A DNA stretch of 64,000 bases from Desulfurococcus mucosus DSM 2162 (GTDB lineage Archaea; Thermoproteota; Thermoprotei_A; Sulfolobales; Desulfurococcaceae): contig NC_014961.1 of assembly GCF_000186365.1 (NCBI RefSeq), positions 992,001 to 1,056,000 of the forward strand, given 5' to 3'. How positions within the stretch are numbered: position 1 is the first letter of the stretch; every line of letters starts with the position of its first letter. A program made the position numbers and the translations under genes. The notes under the pieces were generated by a model. It worked only from the letters and a program-made list of their open reading frames with translations. It did not search any database and was not told where the DNA came from. This document shows, piece after piece, positions 1 through 8,323 of the stretch.

Positions 1-460
1 GCTCTACTATACTTCACTGGTCTCACACATGCTCTGGGCGATTAGCCCGTTGAAAACAGTCTCCATGGCACTGGCCACGGCGGCAGGCTTCCTCGGCTTG
101 ATGAGCATGCTGATGGTTAAGCCGTTTGACACGCCTGAGGCCGAGTCAGAGCTGTACTGGGGCATGTTCACGGAGCTCGGGGGGCCTAGGCTGGCACTAG
201 GCTTCTTCGCGAAGTTCGCTGAGAGAATAGTTTACCCCTTAATATACACACTGCTATTCCTCGGGGGAGCATGGCCCTTCACCGTTGGAGACTGGCTGCC
301 AGCATCCATAATCATACTGGCTAAAACAATCGCCGTGTTCACGGTGCTCACAGTGATAGATGCAGCGCTGCCGAGGTATAAGCCTGAGCAAGCCGTCAGA
401 TTCCTGTGGAAGTACCTCTACCCTGCATCCATAATTTCGCTTACACTAGCCCTTATATGA
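1..460 (+). CDS. NuoH-like membrane subunit of a complex I-related hydrogenase or dehydrogenase (3' part)
   Basis: The reading frame is open to the left edge, so only the C-terminal about 150 residues are seen and the true start lies outside the window. The segment FDTPEAESEL followed by TELGG matches the conserved quinone/proton-channel loop of the NuoH/HycD/EchB family (PFDxPEAExEL...TE). The ending, with K-P-E-Q-A-V-R-F-L-W-K-x-L-Y-P, is also typical of that family. Several hydrophobic membrane spans follow. In hyperthermophilic crenarchaea this family occurs mostly in Mbh/Mbs/Ech-type membrane complexes with Mrp-like antiporter subunits. The specific complex cannot be decided without the upstream genes. 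Membrane role is well supported; exact complex is inference. Confidence 0.85.
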   Translation, partial: LYYTSLVSHMLWAISPLKTVSMALATAAGFLGLMSMLMVKPFDTPEAESELYWGMFTELGGPRLALGFFAKFAERIVYPLIYTLLFLGGAWPFTVGDWLPASIIILAKTIAVFTVLTVIDAALPRYKPEQAVRFLWKYLYPASIISLTLALI

Positions 461-471
461 CGCCACGGCGC

Positions 472-1506
472 CTAAGGCGGGTTCCTGAAAAACCATGAGA
501 GATCCGCCGGCCGCCTCCTCCTAACTCCTCCATCAATCAATCCATGAGCTATCAGGGGTAACGCTATGGTTGCATCGACATAGACCACTTTCTTCTTGGC
601 TCTCGGCGACACCTTACCCCAGCTCACAGCTTCCTCCAGTGTAGCCCCGCTCAACCCTCCCCACTGGGGTGCATCCGTGGTGAACTGGACCACGTACTCG
701 AGGCTCTTATAGTAGTCGTGCCTCCCCTCCTCATACTCCCCTATCAGTGTCTGAGCAACGGTCACCAGGTTCACGTAGTCCTTGGGGACGCCTCCACCGA
801 TATATATCGCAGAGAGCTTCCCAGCCCTCCTACCTATCTCGACAAGCTGGTGGAAATCCCTCACCATGTCAAGTACCACTCTGTGCCCCCTCCTATACGC
901 TAAAACAGCTGCCATACCGTACCCGCTGTCAACGAGAGCCGGGGAGAAGACCGGGACCCCTGCCCTATATGCTGCTGCAACAATGCTGTCGACACCCCTC
1001 TCATTCAGATACCTGCCGAACTCGTGGAGGAACTCAGCCGTACTATATGGTCTCCCAGCAGGCAGCGACTCAATGAACTCCTGTATAAGCCTCTCCATCT
1101 TCCTATAGTCCTCTTCACTGGCCACGGTGTCGTAGAACCTGTCATACTTGTACTTGAGGAGCTCCTCATCATTGACGCATGGATGAGTCTTATAGTACTT
1201 GAAGCCCATGGCCTCATATATGTCCTCACTTATTATCGCACCCGTTGAAACCACGACGTCCACATACCTCTCCTCAATAAGCCACTTGATTATCCTCCAC
1301 ATGCCTGCAGTACTCATTGAGCCAGCCAACCCGAGGAACACGAGGTTATCCTCATCGCTGAACATATCTATGAGAACCCGGTAAGCCTCCCCTAGACTCC
1401 TCCCCTGGAACGCTGTATCCCCCATCTCGAGGAGGAGCTCGTGCAGCCCTCTGCGCTTAACATCCATGCTCCTGACTTCACCCATTATGAAGCCGGGTTC
1501 ACCCAT
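472..1506 (-). CDS. dys: deoxyhypusine synthase
   Basis: Predicted to transfer the aminobutyl group of spermidine to a lysine of aIF5A, the first step of hypusine formation. The 344-residue product has the family's usual length. Visible family blocks are the NAD-binding stretch VSTGAIISEDIYEAMG (about residues 86-101), FSPALVDSGYG, the GGGVPK turn, QFTTDAPQWGGLSGATLEEAVSWGK with the catalytic lysine in SWGK, and the closing VDATIALPL. The ATG at 1506 lies shortly downstream of a minus-strand TATA-like GTTTTTATTTC (about 1539-1549), with GGGGTTG as a likely ribosome-binding site. The gene faces the upstream membrane-subunit gene tail to tail with an 11-bp gap. Confidence 0.96.
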   Translation of the reverse strand: MGEPGFIMGEVRSMDVKRRGLHELLLEMGDTAFQGRSLGEAYRVLIDMFSDEDNLVFLGLAGSMSTAGMWRIIKWLIEERYVDVVVSTGAIISEDIYEAMGFKYYKTHPCVNDEELLKYKYDRFYDTVASEEDYRKMERLIQEFIESLPAGRPYSTAEFLHEFGRYLNERGVDSIVAAAYRAGVPVFSPALVDSGYGMAAVLAYRRGHRVVLDMVRDFHQLVEIGRRAGKLSAIYIGGGVPKDYVNLVTVAQTLIGEYEEGRHDYYKSLEYVVQFTTDAPQWGGLSGATLEEAVSWGKVSPRAKKKVVYVDATIALPLIAHGLIDGGVRRRRPADLSWFFRNPP

Positions 1507-1574
1507 GCTTCAACCCCGAGATAATACAACTCCGCCATGAAATAAAAACACTTAGCTAGGAGCACGCAGGGGAG

Positions 1575-1688
1575 TGCCGCCGCCGGGACTTGAACCCGGG
1601 GCAACCGGATCTCCCCTGGGCAGACCTCGGTACGGACCCGTGGACCCCGTATGAGTCCGGCGCTCTGACCAGGCTGAGCTACGGCGGC
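1575..1688 (-). tRNA. tRNA-Met (CAT), elongator type, with 39-nt intron
   Basis: The acceptor stem GCCGCCG pairs with CGGCGGC, with discriminator A (complement of 1575). The anticodon stem CCGGA/TCCGG encloses loop CTCATAA only after removing 1611-1649, a 39-nt intron between positions 37 and 38, the canonical archaeal site. The acceptor stem is not the initiator type, so this is an elongator Met. An Ile2 tRNA with modified C34 is the alternative but less likely. CCA is not encoded. Confidence 0.93.
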
Positions 1689-1819
1689 ACCAATCCATAT
1701 TATTCATTACTGGGAGGCTTATAAGCTTGTAGACACAGCGCCCCCAGCTCCACGTGCATCAACCTAGACGTGGAAACACTTATAATCCTCTCCAACCACT
1801 TAAGAGATAACGGTCGCAA

Positions 1820-1894
1820 GGGCCCGTCGCCTAGCCAGGATAGGGCGCCGGCCTCCTAAGCCGGAGGCCCGGGGTTCGAATCCCCGCGGGCCCG
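1820..1894 (+). tRNA. tRNA-Arg (CCT)
   Basis: A 75-nt cloverleaf without intron. The acceptor stem is GGGCCCG/CGGGCCC with discriminator G, the anticodon arm is CCGGC-CTCCTAA-GCCGG, and the T arm is CGGGG-TTCGAAT-CCCCG. A TATA-like CACTTATAATCC about 40 bp upstream (around 1777-1788) is a plausible promoter. The body closely resembles the Arg(TCG) gene at 11323-11397. Confidence 0.95.
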
Positions 1895-1993
1895 TAGCCC
1901 TCCATAATCCCAGTCCTCCACGCCGATGCCCACCCAGGGCTCCAGGAGGATGAAATGCGTGGTCAACGTGTTCGATGCAACTGCATGGTGGAG

Positions 1994-2098
1994 AGCCGGG
2001 GGCGGGATTCGAACCCGCGGATAAACGGGTCTCCGTGAACCCCTTTGCAGTGGGTGTGCCCTGCAGCCCGCCGCCTTAGACCGCTCGGCCACCCCGGC
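1994..2098 (-). tRNA. tRNA-Cys (GCA) with 30-nt intron
   Basis: The acceptor stem is GCCGGGG/CCCCGGC with discriminator T (complement of 1994), as expected for tRNA-Cys. The anticodon stem GCGGG pairs with CCCGT (one G-T pair) around loop CTGCAGA when 2031-2060 is removed, a 30-nt intron at 37/38. The T arm is GCGGG-TTCGAAT-CCCGC. The mature length is 75 nt. Confidence 0.92.
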
Positions 2099-2158
2099 TT
2101 CACTAATTAGATAGTGCTTTACTCCTTATAAATTGAAAAATAGTTGGGGTAACTGGCG

Positions 2159-3574
2159 CTAGCCCGCTACCAGCCTTATAAGCACTGTGAACGGTAAGAG
2201 TAGCAGTGATGAAGCCAGGATGAGTACTATACCGATCCTAGCCATCTCATAGTTCTTGAAGTAGCCGTATGAGTACGCTATCGCGTTAGGCGGCGTGTTA
2301 GCTGGCAGCAGGAACGCGTAGCAGGAGGCGATTCCGGCGACCACGCCGGCGATAACGGGGTCAACGCCCGTTGCCTTAGCGACACCTATGGCCACGGGCA
2401 CCATGGTCGAAGACGTAGCGGTGATACTGCTGAACACCGTTATGCTGAGCCCCGATACCACGGAGATTACTAGTAGCACACCGTACTCTGGGAGCCCCGA
2501 GGTATGGGCTGCCACAGCTCTCGCGATGACGTCTACAACCCCTGTATCCCTTAAACCAGCACCTAGTGCTAGGCCACCGGCTATCAGGAAGAGTACTCCC
2601 CAGTCAGCCTTCTCGGAGATATCGCTCCAGGACAGCACGCCTATCACCGGGAAGGAGAACAATGCTATGGCGAGCAGCGACACTATGTAGGTCCAGCCTG
2701 AGACCCACCTGGAGAACACTGGGTCAAGCAGCCAGAGCAAGGCGACTAGACTGAAGAGGATGAGGGTCTTCCTCTGCACCCTGTTTAAACCCCCCATGCT
2801 CCTCAACTCTCTTTCAACCACCTCCCTGCTGCCGGCAATCACCTCGTGCTCAGGCCTATAGAAGAGCATGAGCAGCCACCATGCTACAACCACTAGTAGA
2901 AGCGAAACCGGGACACCCCAGGACATCCATGTTGCGAAACCTATGTCCACGCCGGTTGCCTCCCTAATATTCCTTATCGTGATTGGAACCGGCGGTGTCC
3001 CAACAGGTGTCCCTATGCCACCTATGGTTGCAGCGTAGGCGACCCCGATCATCATCGCCTTCCCGAGGTTACCCCCCGTTCTCTCCGCGTTCACCAGCTT
3101 CAACACTCCGAAGGCTATCGGCGCCATCAAGGCTGCTGCAGCCGTGTTGGGTATCCACATGGAGAGAATGGCTGTCGACAGCATTAACCCTAATACCAGT
3201 CTACTCGACTTCTCACCCATGATGGACAGCACCTTGATACCTATGTACTTGTCGATGCCGTGTACTCCTAGAGCCAGCGATATCACTAGCCCAGCTAATA
3301 CAAGGATATTCACATCTGAAGCAATATATGACACCGCCTTCGCCAATGGGAAGACCCCGTAGAGTGCCTGTGCAAGCATTATCATCACCCCTGTCAACGG
3401 CATGGGAACACACTCCGTTGCCCAGTACACGACGGCCATTATCGTGATCCCTATCATCGCCATGGATTTCGATGTGAGACCCTCTGGAGGAGGCAGCATG
3501 GCTACAGCGTGCATTACCAGCAGTGTCGCGAAGGCTACAGCGGCTTTAACCCTGTTATTCAAAACCGGATACAC
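2159..3574 (-). CDS. DASS/SLC13-family divalent anion transporter
   Basis: This is an approximately 470-residue polytopic membrane protein with about 11-12 hydrophobic spans and an internal two-fold repeat, the architecture of INDY/CitT/SdcS carriers. Recognisable blocks are WATECVPMPLTG near residue 50, SMWIPNTAAAALMAPIA near 140, GTPVGTPP after it, and LPANTPPNAIAYSYG near the C-terminus. It probably imports dicarboxylate, sulfate or a related anion. The two SNT sodium/substrate motifs are altered: the first reads PNT and the second lies in SSITATSS. Ion coupling is therefore uncertain. The longest start is GTG at 3574, but a GGAGGTG immediately around it favours TTG at 3562. Confidence 0.87.
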   Translation of the reverse strand: MYPVLNNRVKAAVAFATLLVMHAVAMLPPPEGLTSKSMAMIGITIMAVVYWATECVPMPLTGVMIMLAQALYGVFPLAKAVSYIASDVNILVLAGLVISLALGVHGIDKYIGIKVLSIMGEKSSRLVLGLMLSTAILSMWIPNTAAAALMAPIAFGVLKLVNAERTGGNLGKAMMIGVAYAATIGGIGTPVGTPPVPITIRNIREATGVDIGFATWMSWGVPVSLLLVVVAWWLLMLFYRPEHEVIAGSREVVERELRSMGGLNRVQRKTLILFSLVALLWLLDPVFSRWVSGWTYIVSLLAIALFSFPVIGVLSWSDISEKADWGVLFLIAGGLALGAGLRDTGVVDVIARAVAAHTSGLPEYGVLLVISVVSGLSITVFSSITATSSTMVPVAIGVAKATGVDPVIAGVVAGIASCYAFLLPANTPPNAIAYSYGYFKNYEMARIGIVLILASSLLLLPFTVLIRLVAG

Positions 3575-3807
3575 CTCCCTGAGTCAAGTAGTATTGAATC
3601 CATTATGCTGTAGTGAGTTAATCCTTAAAAACAGTTATCCGGATGCTTCAAGGAGGCCTACTACCTAGGAGTCCGTACCGGTTGACTGCTCTACCTACCA
3701 GTATGTTTCCCCATGGTTTAAGCGGTGAAATATATATAAGCCTGTAACAGCCGATCTATATTTGACCAATAAGTATGAGTGGTTTAACTAAAGTGGTGAT
3801 GGGTTAC

Positions 3808-4842
3808 ATGGCTGGTACTGAGAGGAGAAGGGTTCAGAAAACCGGGTCGTCGTCATTTATCATAACTCTTCCAAAGGAGTGGGTGGACTCAGTCGGGTTG
3901 AAGAGCGGCGACTACGTGAACGTCGAGAAGTACGGTGACAAACTAGTGATAATACCCCCGTCGACGGAGATGACGCAGATGAAGGCCTCCATAAAGGTGA
4001 GCCCCGAGATCTCGGTTGACCAGGTATTCAGGATGCTCCTCGCCATGTATCTCTCAGGCTACAACACTATAACAATAACATTCGACCCGGGGACCCCGGA
4101 TCTAGCGAAGTTCATCAGCGACGTCAAGAACACGGCGAGGATAAAGCTCGCAGGCGTCGAGGTCGTCGAGGAGTCCTTCAACAGCGTTACATTCAAGATA
4201 CTATTAAACATAAAGGAGCTCCCCTTGATAAGCGCCATGAGGAGACTCCACTTAATAGTCAACAACATGATGGAAGACGTGAAGACACTGCTGAGAACCA
4301 TGGATGAGAACGTCGCATACGCGATAATACAGAGGGATGACGAGGCGGATAGATTCCACCACATGATCGTAAGGGAGCTCAGCATGGCCCTCCTCGATGT
4401 AAGAGTGCAGCACGAGCTAGGGATAACGAACGTTGTTGAAGCATTAAGCTACAGGATCATAGCGAGGAACCTTGAGAGGATAGCCGACCACAACGTCAAC
4501 ATAGCTAGAAGAGTGCTCGCCATGAAGAAGACAAGCGGCTCCGACATAGTCTACAAGCTCGTGGTGAAGGCATCAGACCTCTTCAACAAGGCTATGGGCG
4601 CTCTCTACAGCCTCAGCAGGAGGGACGCCGAGGAGGTGATACAGAGCTCCCGTGCACTCGTAGATGAAATAGAGAAAACCATATACGAGGAGATAATAAA
4701 CTCAACACTACCCGACAACGAGAAGGCGGGGCTCACCCTTATATGTGACAGCATAAGGAGGATAGCCAGGTACTCGAACGGCATAGCGGAATCCGTGCTC
4801 AACATAAAGGCGGCTAAGAATCCATCGGTCGAAGTAAAATAG
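3808..4842 (+). CDS. AbrB-PhoU fusion: phosphate-uptake regulator-like protein
   Basis: The protein joins an N-terminal SpoVT/AbrB-type swapped-hairpin DNA-binding segment (RRVQKTGSSSFIITLPKEW through GDKLVIIPP, about the first 50 residues) to a long alpha-helical PhoU-like region with two three-helix repeats. This is a known archaeal arrangement linked to phosphate transport control. No pst genes are adjacent, so its targets are unknown. An ATG at 3775 is in frame, but GGTGAT at 3794-3799 lies ideally before the ATG at 3808, and the family homology starts just after it. A TATA-like AATATATATAAG lies at about 3729-3740. Confidence 0.87.
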   Translation: MAGTERRRVQKTGSSSFIITLPKEWVDSVGLKSGDYVNVEKYGDKLVIIPPSTEMTQMKASIKVSPEISVDQVFRMLLAMYLSGYNTITITFDPGTPDLAKFISDVKNTARIKLAGVEVVEESFNSVTFKILLNIKELPLISAMRRLHLIVNNMMEDVKTLLRTMDENVAYAIIQRDDEADRFHHMIVRELSMALLDVRVQHELGITNVVEALSYRIIARNLERIADHNVNIARRVLAMKKTSGSDIVYKLVVKASDLFNKAMGALYSLSRRDAEEVIQSSRALVDEIEKTIYEEIINSTLPDNEKAGLTLICDSIRRIARYSNGIAESVLNIKAAKNPSVEVK

Positions 4843-4896
4843 TAGCACTGAACACCGTGTTAACGGTTTTAAACCCCTATACTCCTAGAGCTCAAG

Positions 4897-4996
4897 TGAT
4901 GTGACCCCGGTGCCCATGCAACACCCCCGCGTAACGGGGCGGAATGAACATGGGTCGGGTCACTCCCGGCCGCACTCTAATCCTCCACCGGGATCC
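4897..4996 (+). ncRNA. candidate structured RNA (two stacked hairpins, own promoter-like TATA box)
   Basis: No ORF fits this stretch. Three stems can be drawn. GTGACCC 4901-4907 pairs with GGGTCAC 4957-4963; CCCATG 4913-4918 pairs with CATGGG 4949-4954; CCCCG 4925-4929 pairs with CGGGG 4935-4939. A second hairpin follows immediately: TCCCGG 4964-4969 pairs with CCGGGA 4988-4993, and its loop contains ATCCTCC. A TATA-like TTTTAAA lies at 4867-4873, about 28 bp before the first stem. It is not SRP RNA (no GNRA/AGCAG helix 8), RNase P RNA or a canonical C/D RNA. Function unknown. Confidence 0.42.
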
Positions 4997-5072
4997 CCCA
5001 TGACACAGGTTTATTAGCACCTTTACTCAACTAAGTGATCAAAACACCGGGGCTACGTGGAGATGAATAGGT

Positions 5073-5297
5073 ATGGCTGAGGAGAAGCTCCAGGAGTTGA
5101 TGAAGAAGTATCTGGGCGTCAGCGTGCCAAGGCTCTTCGCAGGCGTGTTAATGCTGGTCTTCGGGCTCCTAATACTGGTGCTACCAGAGTTATTGAATCT
5201 CTTAATCGCAGCCTACCTTATAATCGAGGGGCTACTAGTCATAATCGACGAGTACGTTAAAAGTAGGATTACATCAACAGTCGCGCAGAAGCCTTAA
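5073..5297 (+). CDS. small membrane protein, DUF3096-like
   Basis: A 74-residue protein with a short charged amphipathic N-terminus (MAEEKLQELMKKYLG), one or two tightly spaced hydrophobic segments (about residues 19-62, LFAGVLMLVFGLLILVLPELL and LLIAAYLIIEGLLVI) and a charged tail. The pattern resembles the DUF3096 family of short archaeal membrane proteins. A TATA-like TTTATTAG at about 5010-5017 is its likely promoter. The gene stands alone between a candidate RNA and the convergent tldE. No function can be assigned. Confidence 0.7.
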   Translation: MAEEKLQELMKKYLGVSVPRLFAGVLMLVFGLLILVLPELLNLLIAAYLIIEGLLVIIDEYVKSRITSTVAQKP

Positions 5298-5327
5298 TCC
5301 GTGAAAAATTTTTTGAGCCGGCTTCCT

Positions 5328-6653
5328 CTAAGCCGTGTGCTTAGACGTGTTCACTCCTCTCACAAGTATGTAGGGCGCCCTCGTCGGGTAGCTTACCTCC
5401 CACCACTTGACATCATACCTCTCCCTTGTCAACCCGTCTATGTTCCTCAACACTTTTCCAAGCCTATCCGCTATCCTTATCTTCCTGACCGCTGCCTTAA
5501 TCCCACCGTTCTCGATGAGGAATAATGCATCCCTCGTTATAGTGGAGAACTCTCCCTCCACGTAGTTCTGGAACCTGGTATACCAGTTGTTGTTTACAAG
5601 TATACCTCTCCTCACTTCACCGATGAGCTCATCCATCCCGTAGTCACCGGGTTCAACGATCAGGTTCCATGGCTCAGGCGATATCCATCCCGCATTCCCC
5701 GTGGTCACAGTGTTGAACTTGGCCGCTGTCTTAGAGTTGTGCAGTATGTTGGCTAACACTCCCCTCTCTATTATTGGCTTAACCGATGTCCTGGCTCCCT
5801 CCATGTCGAATCCCCTGCTACCCGGTAGCTCTGGTTCATGTGGATTATCTATCAGTGTCAGCTTCTCGGAGGCCACCTTGTCGCCAGGCTTGTTCCCCAT
5901 GAACATCGACATCCCTGTCATTATGCTGAAGCCTGAAGCCATGTATGATATGTAGTCGAGCAGGTTTCCGAAGACCATGGGGGAGAGCACTAGGTCGTAG
6001 ACACCGGGCTCTATGTCCTGCCTACTCCTGGAGTCAACAGCGTATCTAGCGGCTATCCTAGCCATCTCGACGAGCTTGTCTCTTCTAAGCCTTGTGGAGC
6101 ACGTGCTCCACTGACCGCTCCCCTCTTCTCCTGCGAAGGCCCTCAGATAGGACTCCATGGAGGTGTACTCGTGGGTTCCTTCAAACCCCTTGGAGGACGC
6201 TAGGTACTCCTTCTCATGTTTAAGGTCGATCATGCCGGCCACGTAGTCTACTTTCTCCTCGTGTGCAGCCGTGATAACCTCCTCGGCTAGGCTTGATGGA
6301 TCCTCAATGTACCTGATTACCTCGCTGTCCACCAGGTTGCCGACCCCTACGGGTTCACCGGGCTCTGGGAGGGGAGCGTAGAGCTCGGACTCCCTGAGCT
6401 TGCCTGCCAGGGAGAGCAGCTGGCTCAGCGTGTAGCTCGTCCTCGCCGGGTCAAGCCCCTTGACTTCTGCAACCATTATCCTTCTATCTTTCACAAGGTA
6501 TAGGCCTACATCCAGGCTCCGCCAGTGCTGCACCACGCTTGGCTCGCTGTTAGCTATCTTAGCCATTGTTCTAGTCGACTCAACTACTCTGACCACCGCC
6601 TCCTGGAAACCCTTGTCCAGGGCCTCCCTGAGTATTCTTAGATGCATGTCCAC
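5328..6653 (-). CDS. tldE: TldE/PmbA-type subunit of the TldD-TldE metalloprotease
   Basis: 441 residues, the usual length of the non-catalytic partner of TldD. Family features are the RGFDMEGARTSVKPIIERGVL block (about residues 283-303), the NxTTGNAG turn, and the C-terminal GEFSTITRDALFLIENGGI region. It lacks the HExxxH zinc motif, as expected for TldE. The TldD/TldE pair degrades small or unfolded peptides and matures peptide natural products in bacteria; the archaeal role is less defined. It starts 6 bp after the tldD stop, so the two are co-transcribed and translationally close. Confidence 0.9.
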   Translation of the reverse strand: MDMHLRILREALDKGFQEAVVRVVESTRTMAKIANSEPSVVQHWRSLDVGLYLVKDRRIMVAEVKGLDPARTSYTLSQLLSLAGKLRESELYAPLPEPGEPVGVGNLVDSEVIRYIEDPSSLAEEVITAAHEEKVDYVAGMIDLKHEKEYLASSKGFEGTHEYTSMESYLRAFAGEEGSGQWSTCSTRLRRDKLVEMARIAARYAVDSRSRQDIEPGVYDLVLSPMVFGNLLDYISYMASGFSIMTGMSMFMGNKPGDKVASEKLTLIDNPHEPELPGSRGFDMEGARTSVKPIIERGVLANILHNSKTAAKFNTVTTGNAGWISPEPWNLIVEPGDYGMDELIGEVRRGILVNNNWYTRFQNYVEGEFSTITRDALFLIENGGIKAAVRKIRIADRLGKVLRNIDGLTRERYDVKWWEVSYPTRAPYILVRGVNTSKHTA

Positions 6654-6659
6654 TCCAGC

Positions 6660-8111
6660 TCACCCCGCTGTGCTCCTAAGCCTTATTCCTTTGAGCTTGA
6701 CGTTGGGTCCCCCGAACCATACGGGTACACCCTGCGCGGGCTCACCTTTACCGCATGTACCGGCATAGAACTCCAGGTTCCTGTCGACTGCGTCTATACT
6801 ACTGTAGAAGGATCTCGTGGTCACCTCGAGCACAGGGTTCCTCACATACTCCTTGAGCTCCCCGTTCTCAACAATGTATGCCTCCAGCCCAACGTATCTC
6901 TGACTCCATCGTTCATCATCAATATTCCACTCCATGTAGGATTTAATGTACACGCCTCTCCTCACTGATTCAAGCAGTTCCTCGAACCTCATGTCACCGG
7001 GCTTCAGGTAGGTGTTAGCCATTCTAACTATGGGCTCGCTCGCATAGTCCATGGCTCTCGCCGCTCCATTACTCCGCACACCGTAGAAGGGTGCCGTGAA
7101 CCTGTTCTGGAGGTGCTCGTGTATCAAGCCCTCCTTGTAGAGGTATCTTGGTCCCGCGGGGACGGCTTCGTCATCGTAGAGGTAGAACCCGTAGCTCCCG
7201 GGTATAGTGGGGTCGTCTATCACTGTGGCGTGCTCGCTCCCTATCCTCACACCAGTCATCCCTGGCTTTATGAAGCTTTTACCGGCCTGGGCTGCTTCAC
7301 GCCCAAGGATCCTGTCTGCTTCGCTTGGGTGTCCACATGACTCGTGCACTATTAACCCGACTATCTCGCTCCCCACGATGACGTCAACGGGGTCGGTTGG
7401 GGGTGGAACCGCCTTGAACAATATCTCCTCGTACCTTGCAAGCTCCACCGGTAGCTTCTCGTGGAGCCGCCACTTATCTAACAACTCCACCCCGCCGCTG
7501 CCCCCCAGTTGCTCCCATCTCTGCAGGCTCCCCTTCACCGGTGAGGAGACGACGACATTATAGTACATGGTTATCCTCGGTATCCTTGACTCGACGTATC
7601 CTCCATCACTGTTTACTATTATTTTCTCCTCAACCCACTCATTATACGTCACAGTCAACACGGGGACACGGGCCTCCCTCGTCGAGCCCTGAACACTCCT
7701 CCACAACCCGGTCAAGTACTCAACCTTCTCGTCAACCGGGAGCGAGTCAAACGGCTTCGCAGGCTCCACAGAGTACCTCGCCCTCCCAAGCCTCGAGTCA
7801 TCAAGCCTCAGAGGCCTCCTCATAAGCCTCGACGCAGCCCGGGCAAGCCCCACAGCCCTCTCAACAGCCCTCCTCACACCATCCCTACTCAACTCAGGCG
7901 TCGCAGCAAAGCCAAGCGCACCATTCACCAAGACCCTCACACCTATACCGCTACGGCTGACAACGCCTGAACCAACCACACCGCCATTCCTCGTATAGAT
8001 ATTCAGCCCGCTGACACCGTGGAACCTGGCCTCACCATAAGACGCACCGAGCTCGCCCGCCAACCTCACAGCATACTCAACCAGATCCAGCACCACCAAC
8101 CACCCACACAT
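6660..8111 (-). CDS. tldD: TldD zinc metalloprotease subunit
   Basis: 483 residues with the catalytic HESCGH motif (about residue 256, the HExxxH zinc site) and downstream GSYGFYLYDDEAVPA and C-terminal AGTCGKGEPAQGVPVWFGGP blocks characteristic of TldD, including the metal-binding cysteine region. It is the first gene of a two-gene operon with tldE. ATG at 8111 gives MCGWLVVLDLVEYAV; GTG codons at 8096 and 8093 would also serve. A minus-strand TATA-like GTTTTTATTGC at about 8130-8140 suggests a nearly leaderless mRNA. It is divergent from the CRISPR leader that begins about 35 bp away. Confidence 0.93.
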   Translation of the reverse strand: MCGWLVVLDLVEYAVRLAGELGASYGEARFHGVSGLNIYTRNGGVVGSGVVSRSGIGVRVLVNGALGFAATPELSRDGVRRAVERAVGLARAASRLMRRPLRLDDSRLGRARYSVEPAKPFDSLPVDEKVEYLTGLWRSVQGSTREARVPVLTVTYNEWVEEKIIVNSDGGYVESRIPRITMYYNVVVSSPVKGSLQRWEQLGGSGGVELLDKWRLHEKLPVELARYEEILFKAVPPPTDPVDVIVGSEIVGLIVHESCGHPSEADRILGREAAQAGKSFIKPGMTGVRIGSEHATVIDDPTIPGSYGFYLYDDEAVPAGPRYLYKEGLIHEHLQNRFTAPFYGVRSNGAARAMDYASEPIVRMANTYLKPGDMRFEELLESVRRGVYIKSYMEWNIDDERWSQRYVGLEAYIVENGELKEYVRNPVLEVTTRSFYSSIDAVDRNLEFYAGTCGKGEPAQGVPVWFGGPNVKLKGIRLRSTAG

Positions 8112-8146
8112 AGATTAAAACACCCGAAGCAATAAAAACCCAATGC

Positions 8147-8323
8147 CCCTCGCTGGTTTCTGGTCGAAGTGATCGCTTTATACAAACAGGTTGATCACCC
8201 GACTCTAGATCCCCCTCGTTGATACTGGTCGAAGTTGCTCCGCATACTCTTTCCAGTTAAAACCGTAAGATATTTAAGGCTGCGACCCAGGAAACATAAC
8301 ATGTAGAAGAACTTCGACAAATA
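8147..8323 (+). promoter_or_regulatory. CRISPR leader 1
   Basis: About 175 bp preceding the first repeat, nearly identical to 36285-36457 before array 2. It holds a TATA-like GATATTTAAGG at about 8268-8278. GTCGAAG occurs twice (8163-8169, 8228-8234) and once inverted as CTTCGAC (8312-8318), about 6 bp before the first repeat. Its position and conservation identify the transcription start and spacer-acquisition end of the array. Confidence 0.9.

Noticed and set aside
1856-2092. 78-residue minus-strand ORF over two tRNA genes
   Set aside because: It spans tRNA-Arg and tRNA-Cys sequence and has no independent coding evidence.
4897-4996. SRP RNA
   Set aside because: The stem layout is suggestive, but the space is too short for an archaeal SRP RNA (about 300 nt) and the helix 8 GNRA/AGCAG motif is absent.
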